Assembly (NCBI GenBank): GCA_030762175.1
Contig: CM060831.1
Span: 35,493,501-35,557,500 of the forward strand
Length of the DNA stretch: 64,000 nt
Direction: 5' to 3'
From: Metallyticus violacea
Lineage: Eukaryota > Arthropoda > Insecta > Mantodea > Metallyticidae
Under the pieces are notes generated by a model. That model had not been told where the DNA came from and did no database searches. It saw only the letters and a list, made by a program, of their open reading frames with translations. The first letter of the stretch is position 1, and every line of letters begins with the position of its first letter. Position numbers and translations under genes: made by a program. Below are positions 60,601 to 64,000 of the stretch, in pieces.

Positions 60601-61498
60601 TTGGGTCAGCCGTAGCAAATGCCGAAACGCTATAAAAACGACGGGCTTTGCTGGCATAATGTGGGAAGTGCATTCAGTCTGTAATGCGTTTTAAGAGTTT
60701 AAGCTCTAAACGTCTTCGACAACTTTCTTTTTTGTGCAATACGAGGTTACCCTTTAAGTTTTTACATGTACTTATATAATTATTTGAATTCAACACTAGC
60801 GCAAGTGCATTTTCCCTGAACTTTATTGCTACCTGATTCTTAGGCTAGCTGAAAATTATTTAGGCTCTACATGAACGTTAAGTATATTATCATTAAATAA
60901 ACAAACAGCAAGCCACGGTGAATGGGGCGACTCGACCATGAAAGATTCTTTATAAACGGTAAATAATTTAAACGTTACAGCGCCGCTTCCGTATGTTCAC
61001 TGAGCGTGTGTTCGAAACAAAACGAATCGGTCATAGTCTGTATTTTATCTCATGCCGCACTCTCGTTATAAAACAGTAACTTTTTTCTCAACGTTTATAT
61101 GTATAGTTTTTAAATGCCCTAGAGGCTACAAAGAAAAGCATACTTACAGTTAGTTTAGTGACAATTTACAACGCAGCATTCATACCTGTAAGAAAAAACA
61201 GACATCTTTTAGTACTGGATGGAATTATAACTGGTCTTAAAAAGGGGGGGGGGAATCCACCTGCTATATGTAATATGAATGTCCTAAATTCAAATATGTT
61301 TTCCGTTTTGCTCTATAGGGCTAGACTTTTAAACAAAATCACATCAATGTGCTTGTATTTTTGCTGAACTATTAATAAGACATATATGTAAGAAAACTTT
61401 TTGTATCATTCATTTTAACATAAACATTAAAAAATATATTGGAAAAAAGAGAATTATGTGTCATTATTTATAAAGTTCCAAAAATTTTCATTATTAGG
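54629..61498. other. Long AT-rich tract, no recognisable gene
   Basis: Almost 7 kb without a convincing feature. Small ORFs (56482-56760, 57582-57770, 58492-58791, 60384-60694, 61158-61367) show no domains. A purine-rich GGAAGAGGAAGAAGAGG stretch is at about 56590-56625, a T-run at 60307-60325 and a G10 run near 61244-61253. A TATAAAA at 60631 and a CATTCAGT at 60671 are too far apart (about 45) for a standard insect core promoter. Confidence 0.5.
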
Positions 61499-62168
61499 GA
61501 GAAGAAAACTTCATTTTTTTCGATATTCTAACATGTCCTTCACTAGTGTCCCATTTCAAACACCAGCAGTAATCAGCCATAATTTACACATCTCAATGGC
61601 ATTGATAGCAGGTTTCCATTGTTTTAATGTCTTTATGAAACCGCCACCTTATTCTTAACTTTTAGCACTAAGATTCGAAGGGAAGTAATCAATATGGTTG
61701 TTGAGAAAATGCACTTGAACACTCATTCTACACCCTAAGTTTATAAAATGTTGTAACATTTTCCCCACAATTTCTTTATTGTTCTCAGATTTCTTTTTGC
61801 CAAAAAAGTTTTCTGTCACCTTTTTGTATACCAACCATGCTGACTTCTCTAACTCGGACATCGATTGACAAAAGCTGTCATCTTGCACGAGCTCATGAAT
61901 CTGGGGCTCATCGAAAATACCTGCTGCTATCTTAGCTTCAGTTTTCTGTGGGAACTTTGTAACAAGAAAGTTGAAACAATCACTATCCTTATTCAGAGCA
62001 GTAACAAATTGCTTCATCAGGCCGAAATTAAAATGGGATGGAAGAAGGACATTAGAAGGAGAAACCAATGGTTCATACTTTACATTATTTTGTCCAGGAA
62101 CTAAATTGCTCTTTTCTGGTTCAATACTCTGATTTAGTTCTGCTGTTTCATTCTCAAAGTGAACAATT
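61499..62168 (-). pseudogene. Conserved multicopy transposon-associated protein, broken
   Basis: The minus-strand frame (about 62168 to 61655) contains NLVPGQNNVKYEPLVSPSNV, LLPSHFNFGLMKQFVTALNK, KFPQKTEAKIAAGIFDEPQI, a LEKSAWLVYKKVTENFFGKK segment and GCRMSVQVHFLNNHIDYFPS. After a stop and frame change the C-terminus continues at 61499-61640 as FHKDIKTMET and IMADYCWCLKWDTSEG. This order matches a protein found in very many copies in arthropod genomes and generally regarded as carried by mobile elements. Its biochemical role is unknown to me. At least three stops and one frameshift make this copy dead, and the N-terminal half is missing. Confidence 0.75.
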
Positions 62169-63500
62169 TATTATATTTATTAAATCTCTCAGAATATTTA
62201 TTGTTTCTTTTGCTCAATCAACAAATAATAAAAACTGCTATTTTCTATAATGCCGATTTATGAAAAAGTGTAGCCCGATGAGACAAAACTAAGGCTGGTT
62301 TGAGCATTAACAAGTACATTAAATTAAAAGGTATGTCAAGTCTGTGTGATATATAGAGCTACATGCTAAATACATGACATTCTTTCCAGAGAAACGCCGC
62401 GTCATGCAGCAGAGGAAGATTAAGCTAGAGATATGTTCAAAACATTGTTTTTCATATCTTCACAACGCAGTTCTTTTTTTTTTTCTCTCCCCTGTTTTCG
62501 TATCTTAATACCATTGTATCGCTCTGTAAATAAAGCAGGTCATGGTGAAAAATAGCATTAGTTGTGCTTTTAGCTTGAAACTTAGCAAAAATATGCATTA
62601 GGCATCTTACTCCGCTGTCAAGTTGGCAGTACTCCATTAGAGAGCTGGAAACTAGTGCCCAGATCCTTCACCTAAAACAGAACTTTGGAAATATTGCGAA
62701 AACAACTGCTACAACTGAAAGAGATAGAAGTAATTATTACAAAAAAGGACCAGACTTCTCTCTACGTTGAATTATAGCCTGGTTACTTCCCTTAATCCTC
62801 GCTAGATGGTACTTAAAGCCTCCCATTATGTGAGCGCATGATATATGTCGACTGCTCTTGTACTTTTAACTGTTACGGTTGTATTTTATTTTGGAAATGT
62901 AATAGAAAAACATACGTCCTCTTAAATGCTTCTTCCAGCCGTAAAACAAAAAACGAGGAATAACTTTCTGCATTCAACTTCTTATAAGGAAATATAGGGC
63001 TCTTAAGTTAAAAGCACTTGAAAAACAATTTTCCCTTGACACAATGTTAAAGTATTGAGATTTTGACATTCCCACTGGTCTATAAAATATTCCCAAACAT
63101 TGTATTGCTCTTTTTTCTTGCATTTTATATATTTACTTCCTTAGTAGTGTTTTTACATGAATGCAATATGTCTCATTGCGAAATTTCTTTACGCGTAGTT
63201 AATTTTCAGTTTTAAGAAGCCATAGCAGCGTATTCGCAACTATGAGAAAATGAAACACAATAAATATTAACAACCTTAAGCTGCACGATTTTCCTGCATT
63301 ATTCAGTTATAACATAAGACGGTTGACCGAAGTGTACAGTAGCAGAACATATGGGTTACTGAAGCTAAACTTTTGGACGTGTAAAGCCAGAATTGTGAAG
63401 GCAGATCAGAATGTAATACATTTTTAGGCAAAGTTGGCAGATCGCTGCTATAGCATCACTGATGCCCAGTGGAAAGAGCGTTAATTTCTGAGCCAAGATT
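62169..63500. other. No recognisable gene
   Basis: AT-rich, no motifs seen. Confidence 0.55.
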
Positions 63501-63529
63501 GCTTGAACCATAACATTTCCGAATTGTGA

Positions 63530-63700
63530 GGCTTCTTTGAAAAGGGTCGAGTTAACGTTGATGACAGGCCACGTTCCGGTCTACCAGTGACTGCTTTAAC
63601 AGCGGCCATTGTCAAAGATAATGAGTAGGTAATTCGGAACAACTGCCAGACCTAACTGCGAACTATAGCAGACCAGTTCAACGTGCTGTACCATATTGTG

Positions 63701-63702
<2 letters not shown>
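63530..63702 (+). pseudogene. Mariner-like transposase N-terminal remnant
   Basis: One plus frame reads GFFEKGRVNVDDRPRSGLPV then TALTAAIVKDNE, a stop, VIRNNCQT, a stop, and LRTIADQFNVLYHIVH. The GRxxVxDxxRSGRP linker followed by a TIAxxxNVxxxxVH second helix-turn-helix is the signature of mariner transposase N-termini. The match ends exactly where an (ATT)n repeat begins at 63702, and no catalytic domain follows within the window. Confidence 0.72.

Positions 63703-63734
<32 letters not shown>
63702..63734. repeat. (ATT)n microsatellite
   Basis: About eleven ATT units, directly joined to the truncated mariner transposase remnant. Confidence 0.95.
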
Positions 63735-63735
<1 letters not shown>

Positions 63736-64000
63736 TCTGCAATGCTTATATATTGATAGCTTTCTTCTATATCAGGGGTCACAATATTCCTGATTAATAT
63801 TTATTTTATCCTCAATCTATACAATTTAAATTACAATTTACATTCTATATGTTTCAAAATCTACAGTACTAATACTATAACTAAACAAAGTTAAAACTTC
63901 AAAAAACTAAACCGGTACTGGAACCCAGCACTATTATTTAAACCAATAATTGCTACTGAGTACCAAATAATTACACAACAATTAATTGATTTACAATTTT
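63735..64000. other. No recognisable gene
   Basis: AT-rich sequence to the window end. Confidence 0.6.

Noticed and set aside
60631..60680. TATAAAA and TCAGT core promoter
   Set aside because: Spacing of about 45 bases is too long for a standard core promoter and no gene follows.
1..64000. Search for CRISPR arrays, operons or prokaryotic defence systems
   Set aside because: No spaced direct repeats, no ribosome-binding-site-led gene series; all evidence points to eukaryotic intergenic or intronic DNA.

Overview
The window looks like non-coding, AT-rich nuclear DNA from an arthropod, most likely an insect with a large, transposon-rich genome. The evidence is the low GC content, the abundant homopolymers and microsatellites, the lack of long ORFs or prokaryotic gene organisation, tRNA-derived SINEs with target-site duplications, and decayed DNA transposons and LINEs of types common in insects. 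I cannot name the species. I find no convincing host protein-coding gene, no rRNA, no true tRNA gene, no CRISPR array and no operon. The longest ORF (238 codons) is part of a dead transposase.

What can be annotated is a graveyard of mobile elements. (1) SINE family A has a tRNA-Ser/Leu-like head, an internal A-run and a conserved 3' block; ten copies lie at 1.6, 2.9, 12.2, 34.0, 40.7, 43.4, 45.6, 47.0, 49.5 and 50.3 kb. (2) SINE family B has a different tRNA-like head and ends in a conserved 3' block; copies lie at 25.1, 26.1, 31.6, 42.4, 44.1, 47.5 and 54.3 kb, plus a head-only piece at 41.0 kb fused to a family A copy. Several copies of both families keep target-site duplications of 9-15 bp. 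(3) Four short pieces with A-box and B-box signals may be further tRNA-derived SINEs.

The DNA transposon remnants are: a Tc1/mariner-like element with both inverted ends at 28.2-29.4 kb; a second transposase at 39.7-40.7 kb on the minus strand; mariner-like helix-turn-helix pieces at 44.2-44.5 and 63.5-63.7 kb; a hAT transposase C-terminus at 17.3-17.6 kb; a MITE-like element of about 320 bp at 36.9-37.25 kb; and a conserved multicopy transposon-associated protein piece at 61.5-62.2 kb.

The LINE remnants are: a reverse transcriptase and 3' end at 13.3-14.5 kb; two homologous C-terminal pieces at 9.9-10.8 kb and 52.4-52.9 kb, with a possible relative at 26.2-26.7 kb; and two RNase H pieces in opposite orientation at 20.1 and 21.2-21.5 kb.

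The rest is unique AT-rich sequence with simple repeats. Two short open stretches (50.86-51.13 kb and 53.34-53.65 kb, both minus strand) have exon-like character but no recognised homology. No new multi-gene system is visible. The more unusual observations are the chimeric two-headed SINE at 40.7-41.06 kb, the diverged inverted repeat at 42.1-42.8 kb, and the recurrent LINE C-terminal family.
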